Source: Victivallaceae bacterium
GTDB lineage: Bacteria; Verrucomicrobiota; Lentisphaeria; Victivallales; Victivallaceae
DNA length: 8,472 bases
Direction of reading: 5' to 3'
Assembly (NCBI GenBank): GCA_028717165.1
Contig: JAQUOK010000098.1
Coordinates: forward strand, 1-8,472
Shown here one piece after another: positions 1 to 7,042 of the stretch (positions are counted from its first letter, which is position 1; every line of letters begins with the position of its first letter). Made by a program: the position numbers and the translations under genes. The notes under the pieces were generated by a model, which saw only the letters and a list, made by a program, of their open reading frames with translations, made no database searches and was not told the origin of the DNA.

Positions 1-1
1 T

Positions 2-322
2 CTCCTCAGAGCTGAAAATATTGAAATTTCGCTTGAAGATTATGATGTTGCCGGGCGCGGCGCGGCTCCTTCGCAAATCGCTAACGCCGGCACTATTTAC
101 CTGCCGCTCAAAGGGCAGATTGATATTGAAGAGGAGCTTGGGAAACTCAACAAGCAGAAGAAAGAGCTTGAAGGCTGGATAAAAGGTTCGATGGCAAAGC
201 TTTCCAACGAGAAGTTCCTGAACAACGCGCCGGAACAGGTAGTCAGCGCCGCAAGGGGGCATCTTGAGGATATGAAGCAGAAACTCGAGCGGGTCGAATC
301 CCTGATCAGCGACCTGACCTGA
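2..322 (+). CDS. valS: Valyl-tRNA synthetase, C-terminal fragment
   Basis: This is the last 106 residues of a reading frame that enters from the left edge and stops at TGA 320-322. Valyl-tRNA synthetase is a cytoplasmic enzyme that charges tRNA-Val with valine. The fragment is its C-terminal coiled-coil arm, which contacts the tRNA. The diagnostic stretch is IYLPLKGQIDIEEELGKLNKQ, followed by a heptad-like, Lys/Glu-rich helix, the family's SNEKFLNNAPEQVV segment (compare LSNxxFxxxAPxxVV), and a second helix ending in ESLISDLT. The catalytic domains lie outside the window. Codons are noticeably richer in G and C at third positions than in the genes at the right end. The gene meets the oxidoreductase tail to tail with 27 bases between the stops, and I see no convincing terminator hairpin in that gap. 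The family call is firm; only the C-terminus can be judged. Confidence 0.96.
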   Translation, partial: LLRAENIEISLEDYDVAGRGAAPSQIANAGTIYLPLKGQIDIEEELGKLNKQKKELEGWIKGSMAKLSNEKFLNNAPEQVVSAARGHLEDMKQKLERVESLISDLT

Positions 323-349
323 TTCTCATCATATCAGATTACTGGAATT

Positions 350-1555
350 TTATTCCGACAAGGGCTGTTTTTTCAGGTATTTTTCCTTGAGGGGTATGTC
401 ATTATCCGGCAGCGGGATATCAAACGGGCGCCCCCCGGCACGTATCGACATGGCCCCCATATATCCGGCGGCTACGCTGTAACGGGCCGCCAGGGGCGTC
501 AAAGCAGGTTTTTCCTTCCCGGAAAGATAATCTATAAAATTCTGCACAATTTTGTTATCCGCTCCCCCGTGCCCTCCCGGTTTTACTAAGCTCCGGTAAG
601 TGATATCGCCGTTAAACCGGTATGAATCACTCCTGTTGGTCCAGACTTCAATAGTGGCTCCTTCCCCGACATCGCCATAATTTTCAATTCGCCCTTTCGT
701 TCCCAATATGGTATAATTCCTGCACGAATCCGGGGTATAAAAACATTGCATGTACGATGCCTGAACCCCGTTCCCCAATTGCAGCAATATCATATTATGG
801 TCTTCATTGTCCATATCCGGATTCATTCCTCTTTGTTCAAGCGGCGGCCAGTTGGCCGGATTGGCCTTTGCCTGCACGTATTCGTTGTCGGGATAACTTT
901 TTTCGCAGCTGTTGTAAACGCTGAGTTTTCCCAAACCGGTAACTGTTTTAGTAAAGGAACCGGCCAGCCAGTGGATTATGTCTATATCGTGGCACCCTTT
1001 CTGGAGCAGGAGTGAAGTCGAATATTTCTGTTCCGCATGCCAGTCCTTGAAATAATTGTCTCCCCCATAGGAAACAAAATGCCTGCACCATATCGCCTGT
1101 ACTTCGCCGATGAGCCCGGAGTCAATTATTTCCTTCATTTTTTTAGTGAAACCCATATATCTCATATTATGGCCGATAAAAAGTTTCGTCCGGTTTTCAA
1201 ATGCCGCCCGCATTATCCGGTCACACCCGGCAATCGTAATCGCCATCGGTTTCTCCAGATAAACCGCGACTTTCTTTTCCAGAGCCGCCGCCGCATGTTC
1301 TTCATGGCAGAAATCCGGACTCATTATGAAAACGCCGTCCAAATTTTCTTTTTCAAGCATTTCCCGGTAATCCGTATAGGCTGCAACTTCATGGTTGAAG
1401 CGTTCTGTGAATTTTTGCAGGTTTTCCTGATGGATATCCGCTCCCGCGACTATTTGACAGCCGTTTTCCGGCTGGTGCGCAATATCCGCGAGAACTCCCC
1501 GCCGACATACCCCGATCACGCCTAATCTCAAGTGATCGGAATGATTTTTTTTCAT
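350..1555 (-). CDS. Gfo/Idh/MocA family NAD(P)-dependent oxidoreductase
   Basis: This is a predicted cytoplasmic dehydrogenase of about 401 residues that would oxidise or reduce a sugar, inositol or sugar-acid hydroxyl using NAD(P). The N-terminal Rossmann fold opens with LGVIGVCRRG (GxxGxxxxG-type dinucleotide loop) about 10 residues from the chosen start. It continues through AGADIHQENLQKF and DGVFIMSPDFCHEEH to the family hallmark VYLEKPMAI, whose EKP lysine is catalytic in relatives. The C-terminal alpha/beta domain has KGCHDIDIIHWLAG, the usual catalytic/substrate His-Asp region. Its length is normal for the family, and the sequence does not show the substrate. I chose ATG 1553-1555 because the Rossmann strand follows at the usual distance. 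The frame stays open to a GTG at 1643-1645 with an ATG at 1574-1576, but the extra 30 residues are basic and unlike the family. The ribosome site is weak (AGAG just before the ATG). A repeated leader element lies 95 bases upstream. If translation began at the GTG, the element would sit 5 bases away, as it does at the regulator, so the start remains open. Confidence 0.93.
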   Translation of the reverse strand: MKKNHSDHLRLGVIGVCRRGVLADIAHQPENGCQIVAGADIHQENLQKFTERFNHEVAAYTDYREMLEKENLDGVFIMSPDFCHEEHAAAALEKKVAVYLEKPMAITIAGCDRIMRAAFENRTKLFIGHNMRYMGFTKKMKEIIDSGLIGEVQAIWCRHFVSYGGDNYFKDWHAEQKYSTSLLLQKGCHDIDIIHWLAGSFTKTVTGLGKLSVYNSCEKSYPDNEYVQAKANPANWPPLEQRGMNPDMDNEDHNMILLQLGNGVQASYMQCFYTPDSCRNYTILGTKGRIENYGDVGEGATIEVWTNRSDSYRFNGDITYRSLVKPGGHGGADNKIVQNFIDYLSGKEKPALTPLAARYSVAAGYMGAMSIRAGGRPFDIPLPDNDIPLKEKYLKKQPLSE

Positions 1556-1650
1556 ATTCTCTGATTTTACAATCATTTTTACTATCCACTTTTTAAATTT
1601 TCTTTCAATACTGTCTTGTATGCATTTAAAATGCCTGTCCTGCACGTAAT

Positions 1651-1701
1651 TATTTAGTTTCTAAAAGTTGCTTCCCCTGAAAAATTTTGACTTTTTCCAG
1701 G
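1651..1701 (-). promoter_or_regulatory. Repeated leader element, copy 1 (before the oxidoreductase)
   Basis: Read on the minus strand, CCTGGAAAAA (1692-1701) can pair with TTTTTCAGG (1676-1684), leaving one bulged G and a 7-base loop. One base later comes the conserved tail at 1651-1674, which includes GAAGCAACTTTT and AAACTAAATA. That tail matches the copy at 8247-8270 at 21 of 24 positions without a gap. The element lies between the pseudopilin stop (1723) and the oxidoreductase start. It is not a normal terminator for the pseudopilin, because no U-run follows the stem on that strand. Its role is unknown: a leader RNA, an operator or a promoter-linked sequence are all possible. Confidence 0.55.
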
Positions 1702-1722
1702 CCGGCTGATTTTTTTGTTTTT

Positions 1723-2379
1723 TCATTTCCAAGCCGACATTTCCGTGGTAAGGTATGTAAATTGAGCGGCATCGAAAAACCGTATTCCCCCGGCGTGCCC
1801 GTCAGCCAGCAGTAAACTGGTGTTGTCATGGTGGCCGATATCGGTAGAGGTACAAGCATTGGTGGCGTTATCCTGATCACAATTATCAACAGTAGACAGA
1901 CTTTCCGCAGTTTCCTCCACCAGAATTATACTGCCGACCGGCACTTTCGCCTTGGCGAAATGGTTTGCGTTCCAACCGGCATACCCGCCGGTATTACTGT
2001 ACGGTTCCCGAATATTCATGGAATATGAGAACTTGCGTCTTTGTTCGCGTGGACACCTGAATAAATTGCGAAAAGCGTCAGGCGTGTTCGGACTGCTGTT
2101 CAGCGCCAGCAAATAGGTCCAGCCGTAATTCTCAATACCTTTTTCTCCCCAGGCGACAATATTGTCAAAGGCAGGATAATATTCCCCGTAATCAGGCGCA
2201 TAAGCCGCAAACATCAGCGAAATCTGGTGCAGATTGTTAAGACAGGCGGCTTCCGCTCCTTTCAGACGGGCTTTGTTCAGCGCCGGCAGCAGCATGCCGG
2301 CAAGAATCGCGATGATCGAAATCACCACGAGGAGTTCAATGAGGGTGAAGTTGTTCCAACTCCGATATTTCATATGCAT
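1723..2379 (-). CDS. Type II secretion-like pseudopilin, H-X9-DG family
   Basis: This is a 218-residue predicted membrane-anchored pseudopilin. A short basic leader (MHMKYRSWNN) is followed by FTLIELLVVISIIAILAGML, the class III prepilin signal that is cleaved and methylated by prepilin peptidase, with the family Glu at position 5 after the cut. Next come an amphipathic helix (LLPALNKARLKG), CLNNLHQISL and YAPDYGEYYPAF, and a CP motif in LFRCPREQ. The C-terminal HHDNTSLLLADGHAGG fits the H-X9-DG signature (His, nine residues, Asp-Gly). The residue before the cleavage point is Asn rather than the usual Gly. I chose ATG 2377-2379 because AGGAG lies 9 bases upstream; the next ATG, two codons on, is also possible. 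The frame is open further upstream to a TTG at 2424, which is unlikely to be the start. No assembly ATPase, secretin or peptidase gene lies nearby. Such orphan pseudopilins occur in large numbers in Lentisphaerota and Planctomycetes, and their function is mostly unknown. Confidence 0.9.
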   Translation of the reverse strand: MHMKYRSWNNFTLIELLVVISIIAILAGMLLPALNKARLKGAEAACLNNLHQISLMFAAYAPDYGEYYPAFDNIVAWGEKGIENYGWTYLLALNSSPNTPDAFRNLFRCPREQRRKFSYSMNIREPYSNTGGYAGWNANHFAKAKVPVGSIILVEETAESLSTVDNCDQDNATNACTSTDIGHHDNTSLLLADGHAGGIRFFDAAQFTYLTTEMSAWK

Positions 2380-2411
2380 TATCTTTTTCTCCTGTTTTGG
2401 TTCTTTAAGCA

Positions 2412-2434
2412 TTCTTAGTTTCAAAAATTGCTTC
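2412..2434 (-). promoter_or_regulatory. Repeated leader tail, copy 2 (before the pseudopilin)
   Basis: On the minus strand this 23-base stretch contains GAAGCAATTTTT and GAAACTAA. It resembles the tail of the other leader elements, with one base missing in the middle. It ends 32 bases before the pseudopilin start. Unlike the other copies, it has no A/T-cored hairpin immediately upstream. It is short, so a chance match cannot be excluded. Confidence 0.35.
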
Positions 2435-2445
2435 TATTGCTCCGA

Positions 2446-2474
2446 ACTTTAATCAGCGTGCATTTGCGTAACAA
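2446..2474 (-). promoter_or_regulatory. Possible promoter of the pseudopilin gene
   Basis: On the minus strand, TTGTTA (2469-2474) and TAAAGT (2446-2451) are separated by 17 bases. Each hexamer matches the sigma-70 consensus at 4 of 6 positions. The 5' end of the transcript would fall just before the repeated leader tail at 2412-2434. The call rests on spacing and a modest match in an A/T-rich region, so it is tentative. Confidence 0.25.
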
Positions 2475-2537
2475 CTTTGAGCGTGTCAATGCACTCTGAT
2501 TTCCGTTCTGTTCAATAACCAACCTAAAGAAATGGTT

Positions 2538-5500
2538 TTATTTATTTTCCATGGTCCCTAATTTCACTATCAACGGCTTCTTTAACCTTTGCGCATAACT
2601 GTCGATCTGTTTGTGACCGGCGCCATGCACATAAACCCATTCCACTTCCGGGTTATCCACAGGAGTATAGGCCCCGCAATGGTATTTAGAAAATTCTATA
2701 TAGAAATATCCGTTTCCTTTCGATTTCGATACCAGAAGATGGGGAGGAATAACTATGTTTGAATGGGCAAGCAAAAAACCGAATTGGGTTGCGGTATCGC
2801 CTTGGTTTACCGCGGTTTTTACATTATCCTTGAAGGGCTTAAGATTCCACGCATCCCCTTTTGTTACGCTCCGCCAACCTTTATCGGTTAAAACAGAAGC
2901 AGAGCTTGATTTGCCGAGCAAACGGCCAAACGGCCAGTAAAAACGTTCTTTTACTATCGCTTTTTCATTGCTTGAATAGTAAGCTTTGATAAAAGGGGAA
3001 CCATAGTAAAAATCATAAACGATATGGAACGTATCCCGTTTCGCCCTGGTATCCAAAACCGCTCTGCAATGAACCGGGCCTTTGATCAGCCATTTGCATT
3101 TTCCGTTTCCATGGTAAGACCAGCCGGCATACCTGTCGCCCGCTGCAGTTAACTCGACAACCGGAAGATCTGCGGCTTCATCATAAATCTGCATTTGTCC
3201 TTTGGGATTTAATTTTATTTTAGTCAAACCGGTAGTGATAATTTCTATGGATTTTCCTTTTTTGTTTTTTTCTGTAACAAGCTTTATTCCCTGATAATCA
3301 GTTGGTTTTGTTTCTCTACTGCTGCAATAAATCAGGAAATCGTTTTTACCCGGATTAAGTGTTGCCACAAAAACAAGTTCATCTTTCTTATCGAGAAACT
3401 TATCTTCCCTCTGCATACTGTCAAGCTGCGAAGCGATTTCCGCCTGTTTGTCGCCGTTTGCCTGATATACCCGGAAAGAATCCTTTTGGATTTTTTTGCC
3501 GTCAGCGGCTTTTAACAATTCAGCTCCGGAAATGATTATTGGTTCTCCCGGCCGTACAGTGTTCAAAGGATTGTTTATATTCAGGGAAATTCGATAAGGT
3601 TGTGCACTTGCCCATTTTAACGGGGATTTTGAAGATGTTTTCTCAACTTCAATCCTGCTCCTGAAAGGCTCTTTCCGTAAACCAAGCGGATGCAGTTTCC
3701 CTTGCCTTATATCTTCTTTTTGTTTATCGCGTATTGCCTTCAACACAGCAAGAATGCTTTTTCCCCCGTGAACCGTTCCTGCTTTTTCGATTACGATATT
3801 TTCATAACCGGCTTCTTTAGTGATGGTAACGGGTATGCCTTTTCGTAAATCATCACTTCCCCAATATAATTCATTTTTGTTTTTAGGCAGCAGTTTGCAT
3901 TCAGATAACCGGAATACCTGATATTTTTCAGCATTCAGCCCCAGTTTTTTTGGGTCGATCCGGATTACTCCTTTCATTTCGCCGACACTTTTTTCCACCG
4001 AAGGAATATCGCCCGGCTGATCAGTCGGTTTTACTTCACCTACATAAACTTCGCCTTCCGTTGCCGGAAATAAAGACACCATCAGCCGGTCATTTTTCTT
4101 TATGGCCGATTCTATATTGATCATGCCGTTGGAGGTAACTGCCGGCATATGATAATAATTAACAAGACCCGCTAAAATACGCAGCCATTTATTATCTTCC
4201 TTTATCCTTTTTGCCAAGTCCAGTTTAACATAAACAACTTTGCCTTCTCCTAAGCAGTATTCGGTGATAACCGGCTGGTTATTGGAAGTCGCAATAATTT
4301 TAATTTTATTCCGGTCGACTACCGCTATTCCTTGCTGTAATCTGTTTTTACCCGGAATAACTGCTCCGCCCATTATCTGCCTGCTGAATTTTATTGTGCC
4401 GACGGATTGTTTGCCTTTAATTTCTATGCCGCAAAGTTCTTTATTTATATTGCGCGGATTGGTTAAATCTCTTTTTCCTACCGAAAAATCAGCATCCAGA
4501 GCCAGCAGAATACCGCCCTCTTTTATGTATTTCAATAAACCTTGACAGGCAAATGCGGGAATTGAATTTCCTGAATATTTGGGGGCGATCAACACCTTAT
4601 ATTTTTTATACAGCCGCGTGTCCCGGATATCAATCCGGTCCGTTTCAAAATAACGGGACAACCGGCTGGTAAGCAGCGCTTCATTATCGCGGAAAACGGG
4701 AGCCGGGTTCTTGAAACTGCCGATCAGGTTGACCGGGTAATTTAATATCGCGACTTCGGCTAAGCGTTCGGCTCCTATCCACTCTTTCGCCAGTTTAGTG
4801 AGCTCAATGAATTGAGTCCGGATACTCTCGTAACGAAGGTATAGCGAATACGTAAAATATGTTAAGGGATAGCCGCGCAGCATCCAGACAAAATCTAAAG
4901 GGGTAAGTTCCTTATAACCTGACATTACTGAATTTTCATTGATATCTCCTTCGTAGCTTCTGGAGGTAAATATCGCATTACAATCACCAATCTTGCCGAT
5001 GCGGTAAGAATCCAACCCCCATTTCCATGCGTTTCCTCCATAGGCCTGAGAAGGGGCGGTGCGGGTCATAACCTTGAACCCTTTCTTTTTACTGTAGTCA
5101 TAAATTTTCCTGGAGAAATTTTCATAGACGCAATATTTAAAGACAACAAAGCGCCTCCACCACTTATTACGCGGATCAGGCTTTATCGGCATTTTGCTGC
5201 CGGGATATTCCTCGTTATACTCTTTTTTACAGAATTGTTTAAAAGAATCCACACTGTTGGGATGAAGATGATAAAGTTCCGCACACCAGATTTCATCCCA
5301 GTACATTCCGACGATATTCCCGTATTTTTTATTTTTTTCGGCAATGGCGTCAATAAGCAGATATTGGCCCTCAATATATTTTCTGCTCGTAAAATCAGCT
5401 TCTATGTTTTTATTTTTGCTGTATTGAAGATTCCAGTTAAAGTCTATCCATACTTTCATCTTTTGCCGGACGGCGGCTTTCAAAACTTCATCCAGTTCGT

Positions 5501-5810
5501 CAAGGTTCGGTTGGGCCGTCAATGTACCGCAATTAGAATCCCTGATTTTTTTTAAATTAACCGTAATCCCGCTGATTCCGGCAGCATGCAGGTCGGCAAA
5601 ATGTTTATCCCAATCAGTAATATCAAAATGGTTTCTCAAAATAATGTTAATACTTGAGGCAAGAAATTTACTGCTTGGCAGCGGCATATCCTGCGTTATT
5701 TTTTCTTCATAAACTTCCACGGCATCAGGATATTTTGCCGCCGATAAAATACCGCTGTACCAGAACGACATTAAAATTAATGCTGACAACAATATATTTT
5801 TGTCCATCAT
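2538..5810 (-). CDS. Secreted glycoside hydrolase-like protein (TIM barrel plus GH42-like middle domain)
   Basis: This is a 1,090-residue exported protein, probably acting on a glycan. Residues 1-25 form a signal peptide (Lys4, a hydrophobic core, likely cleavage near LSAA25). Residues about 50-345 read as a TIM barrel: WDKHFADLHAAGISGITVNL, then LDEVLKAAVRQKMKVWIDF, then GNIVGMYWDEIW. Glu173 in that last motif sits where clan-A glycosidases place the acid/base Glu at the end of strand 4, but here it is preceded by Asp instead of the usual Asn. Residues about 350-445 (VAILNYPVNL, NEALLTSRLSRYFE, YKVLIAPKYS, LLKYIKEGGILLALDADF) resemble the glutamine-amidotransferase-like trimerisation domain of GH42 beta-galactosidases. 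The remaining roughly 600 residues look beta-rich (for example DELVFVATLNPGKNDFLIYC), and I cannot assign them. AAAAGGAAAT precedes two adjacent ATGs (5810 and 5807); the second has the better spacing. The gene follows the regulator by 27 bases, so co-transcription and control by that regulator are likely. Substrate and activity are not shown. Confidence 0.75.
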   Translation of the reverse strand: MMDKNILLSALILMSFWYSGILSAAKYPDAVEVYEEKITQDMPLPSSKFLASSINIILRNHFDITDWDKHFADLHAAGISGITVNLKKIRDSNCGTLTAQPNLDELDEVLKAAVRQKMKVWIDFNWNLQYSKNKNIEADFTSRKYIEGQYLLIDAIAEKNKKYGNIVGMYWDEIWCAELYHLHPNSVDSFKQFCKKEYNEEYPGSKMPIKPDPRNKWWRRFVVFKYCVYENFSRKIYDYSKKKGFKVMTRTAPSQAYGGNAWKWGLDSYRIGKIGDCNAIFTSRSYEGDINENSVMSGYKELTPLDFVWMLRGYPLTYFTYSLYLRYESIRTQFIELTKLAKEWIGAERLAEVAILNYPVNLIGSFKNPAPVFRDNEALLTSRLSRYFETDRIDIRDTRLYKKYKVLIAPKYSGNSIPAFACQGLLKYIKEGGILLALDADFSVGKRDLTNPRNINKELCGIEIKGKQSVGTIKFSRQIMGGAVIPGKNRLQQGIAVVDRNKIKIIATSNNQPVITEYCLGEGKVVYVKLDLAKRIKEDNKWLRILAGLVNYYHMPAVTSNGMINIESAIKKNDRLMVSLFPATEGEVYVGEVKPTDQPGDIPSVEKSVGEMKGVIRIDPKKLGLNAEKYQVFRLSECKLLPKNKNELYWGSDDLRKGIPVTITKEAGYENIVIEKAGTVHGGKSILAVLKAIRDKQKEDIRQGKLHPLGLRKEPFRSRIEVEKTSSKSPLKWASAQPYRISLNINNPLNTVRPGEPIIISGAELLKAADGKKIQKDSFRVYQANGDKQAEIASQLDSMQREDKFLDKKDELVFVATLNPGKNDFLIYCSSRETKPTDYQGIKLVTEKNKKGKSIEIITTGLTKIKLNPKGQMQIYDEAADLPVVELTAAGDRYAGWSYHGNGKCKWLIKGPVHCRAVLDTRAKRDTFHIVYDFYYGSPFIKAYYSSNEKAIVKERFYWPFGRLLGKSSSASVLTDKGWRSVTKGDAWNLKPFKDNVKTAVNQGDTATQFGFLLAHSNIVIPPHLLVSKSKGNGYFYIEFSKYHCGAYTPVDNPEVEWVYVHGAGHKQIDSYAQRLKKPLIVKLGTMENK

Positions 5811-5837
5811 ATTTCCTTTTGTTTTAGTTCTTTTATG

Positions 5838-6878
5838 CTATTTCAGCTTGGGCTTGAAATTTAGGTTTGTTTTTCTTGAGGTTTTATTGGATTTATTGTC
5901 AATTAATTTAAAGAGGGTGTCCGCGGCGGTTCGGCCGGCTTGGGTATAAGGATACTCTATGTCTATTGATTTAAATTCCTTGAAATTCATATTCAAAGTG
6001 TTTTTGCGGCAAATTACCGGGTATTTATTCAGGAGTCCATGGGATTCCAGAGCTTGAAATACAGGAATAGCGCAATAATCAACCGCAAAAAAAGCCGTTA
6101 CTTCGGTATCATCTTTTAAAAAGTCGGAAACTTTTGAAAAAATATCGTCAAACATATTGACAATTAAACTAGAATCGAAACGAATCCCATGCTTATCATG
6201 AGCGGCTCTGAAACCAGCCAGATACTGACTGATAAAAGATCTTTTCTCCCGATACCCGACAAAAGCAATTTTTTTATGTCCTTTCTTAATTAAATATTCA
6301 GCAGCGAGATAACCCGCATGTCTGTAATCGATAGTTATTCGATTAAAGTTTTCATTCTCACAAGCGCCCAGGGTAACAACCGGTACGCCCTGTCGTTCTA
6401 TTTCAGCAATAAGATCGAAAGATTCCGCATCCGGAAACATCCAGATTATTCCGCTTAACCCTATTTTATTAATGAGGCTTATTGCGGTATCAAAACTGAA
6501 TTCATGCTTCAGATCCGTTACGAATATTCCTTTATTCAGCAACCGGGAAAACACCGATGTGTAAAGCATTCCGTTGCCGTAATTGTAATAATCACTTTTC
6601 CCGTCACGGTTGATTATCCCGACAAGTCTTTTTTTATCCTCCGGAATATTGAGGTTTAAAACCGCGTTAGGATTAACAAATACCCCTTTCCCCTGTTTAG
6701 CCTGTAAAGCCCCCTGGGCAATATATTCTTTTATGACTTTTCTTACTGTTGGCCTGGAAACCTTACACATTTTGCATAATTCATTTTCTGACGGTATTGT
6801 TTCTCCTCCTTTTGAATTAATGATAAATCTTATCAGGTATAAACTTATTGTTCCTGCCGCTGTTGTCGCAAAATTCAT
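5838..6878 (-). CDS. GntR-type DNA-binding / LacI-like sensor transcriptional regulator
   Basis: This is a 346-residue transcription factor. Residues about 10-70 are a GntR winged helix-turn-helix: ETIPSENELCKMCKVSRPTVRKVIKEYIAQGALQA, closing with the wing motif KQGKGVFV. Residues about 84-335 are a periplasmic-binding-protein-like sensor of the LacI/GalR type: RLVGIINRDG, GLSGIIWMFPD, GVPVVTLGAC, RITIDYRHAGYLAAEYLIKKGHKKIAFVG, SQYLAGFRAAHDKHGI and TAFFAVDYCAIPVFQALESHG. AraR of Bacillus is the known model for this domain pair and responds to a sugar. The ligand here is probably the sugar released by the neighbouring glycosidase-like protein, but that is inference. The start at ATG 6876-6878 is supported by AAAAGGA four bases upstream. 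The gene is followed after 27 bases by the glycosidase-like gene. A perfect 27-base palindrome at 6909-6935, in its own leader, is a candidate autoregulatory site. Confidence 0.93.
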   Translation of the reverse strand: MNFATTAAGTISLYLIRFIINSKGGETIPSENELCKMCKVSRPTVRKVIKEYIAQGALQAKQGKGVFVNPNAVLNLNIPEDKKRLVGIINRDGKSDYYNYGNGMLYTSVFSRLLNKGIFVTDLKHEFSFDTAISLINKIGLSGIIWMFPDAESFDLIAEIERQGVPVVTLGACENENFNRITIDYRHAGYLAAEYLIKKGHKKIAFVGYREKRSFISQYLAGFRAAHDKHGIRFDSSLIVNMFDDIFSKVSDFLKDDTEVTAFFAVDYCAIPVFQALESHGLLNKYPVICRKNTLNMNFKEFKSIDIEYPYTQAGRTAADTLFKLIDNKSNKTSRKTNLNFKPKLK

Positions 6879-6884
6879 ATATTC

Positions 6885-6940
6885 CTTTTGGTTTGAAAAA
6901 GTTATTTCATCCAGAAAAAACCGTTTTTTCTGGATCGTTT
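6885..6940 (-). promoter_or_regulatory. Repeated leader element, copy 3, with a perfect 27-base palindrome (before the regulator)
   Basis: Bases 6909-6935 form a perfect inverted repeat: 12-base arms around a 3-base centre, with outer ATCCAG/CTGGAT and inner A6/T6. On the minus strand the tail follows directly (6885-6908, GAAATAACTTTTTCAAACC), running into the ribosome site AAAAGGA of the regulator. The whole 56-base block matches 8247-8302 at 44 positions without gaps. The palindrome could be an operator for the adjacent regulator or the stem of a leader RNA. It does not look like an intrinsic terminator, because the T-run is inside the stem and the G/C pairs are outside. Confidence 0.65.
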
Positions 6941-6952
6941 ATTGACAAAAGT

Positions 6953-6980
6953 CTCATAACTCGGTTGACAGGGAAGACAA
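6953..6980 (-). promoter_or_regulatory. Possible promoter of the regulator-glycosidase operon
   Basis: On the minus strand, TTGTCT (6975-6980) and TATGAG (6953-6958) are 16 bases apart. Each hexamer matches the sigma-70 consensus at 4 of 6 positions. Transcription would begin near 6946, so the palindrome at 6909-6935 would lie in the first 40 bases of the transcript, a position suited either to a repressor site or to a leader hairpin. The assignment is tentative. Confidence 0.3.
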
Positions 6981-7042
6981 AAACGCTTGGGGAGAAAGTG
7001 TGTGTTGTTCCCCGCCTCTGCCGTCTACCCGTTGTAAAAATG

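Noticed and set aside
302..325. Terminator at the end of valS
   Set aside because: Only a five-base ATCAG/CTGAT repeat is present, with no following T-run.
1037..1525. 162-codon open frame on the + strand
   Set aside because: It lies fully opposite the oxidoreductase, has no family motifs, and is explained as a shadow of that gene's codons.
1650..1889. 79-codon minus-strand frame overlapping the pseudopilin 3' end
   Set aside because: It overlaps the coding end of the pseudopilin in another frame, has no recognisable domain, and would be an out-of-frame shadow.
5811..5837. A fifth copy of the leader element before the glycosidase-like gene
   Set aside because: There is some likeness (GAAATAG, AACTAAAAC), but alignment needs gaps, it overlaps the regulator stop codon and there is no hairpin.
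6909..6935. Intrinsic terminator for the amidohydrolase
   Set aside because: The U-run is part of the stem near the loop and the G/C pairs are at the base, the reverse of a normal terminator, and no U-run follows the stem on the minus strand.
6942..6970. Two TTGACA hexamers on the + strand (6942-6947, 6965-6970) as promoters or operator repeats
   Set aside because: No convincing -10 box or + strand gene follows, and a six-base direct repeat is too short to support an operator.
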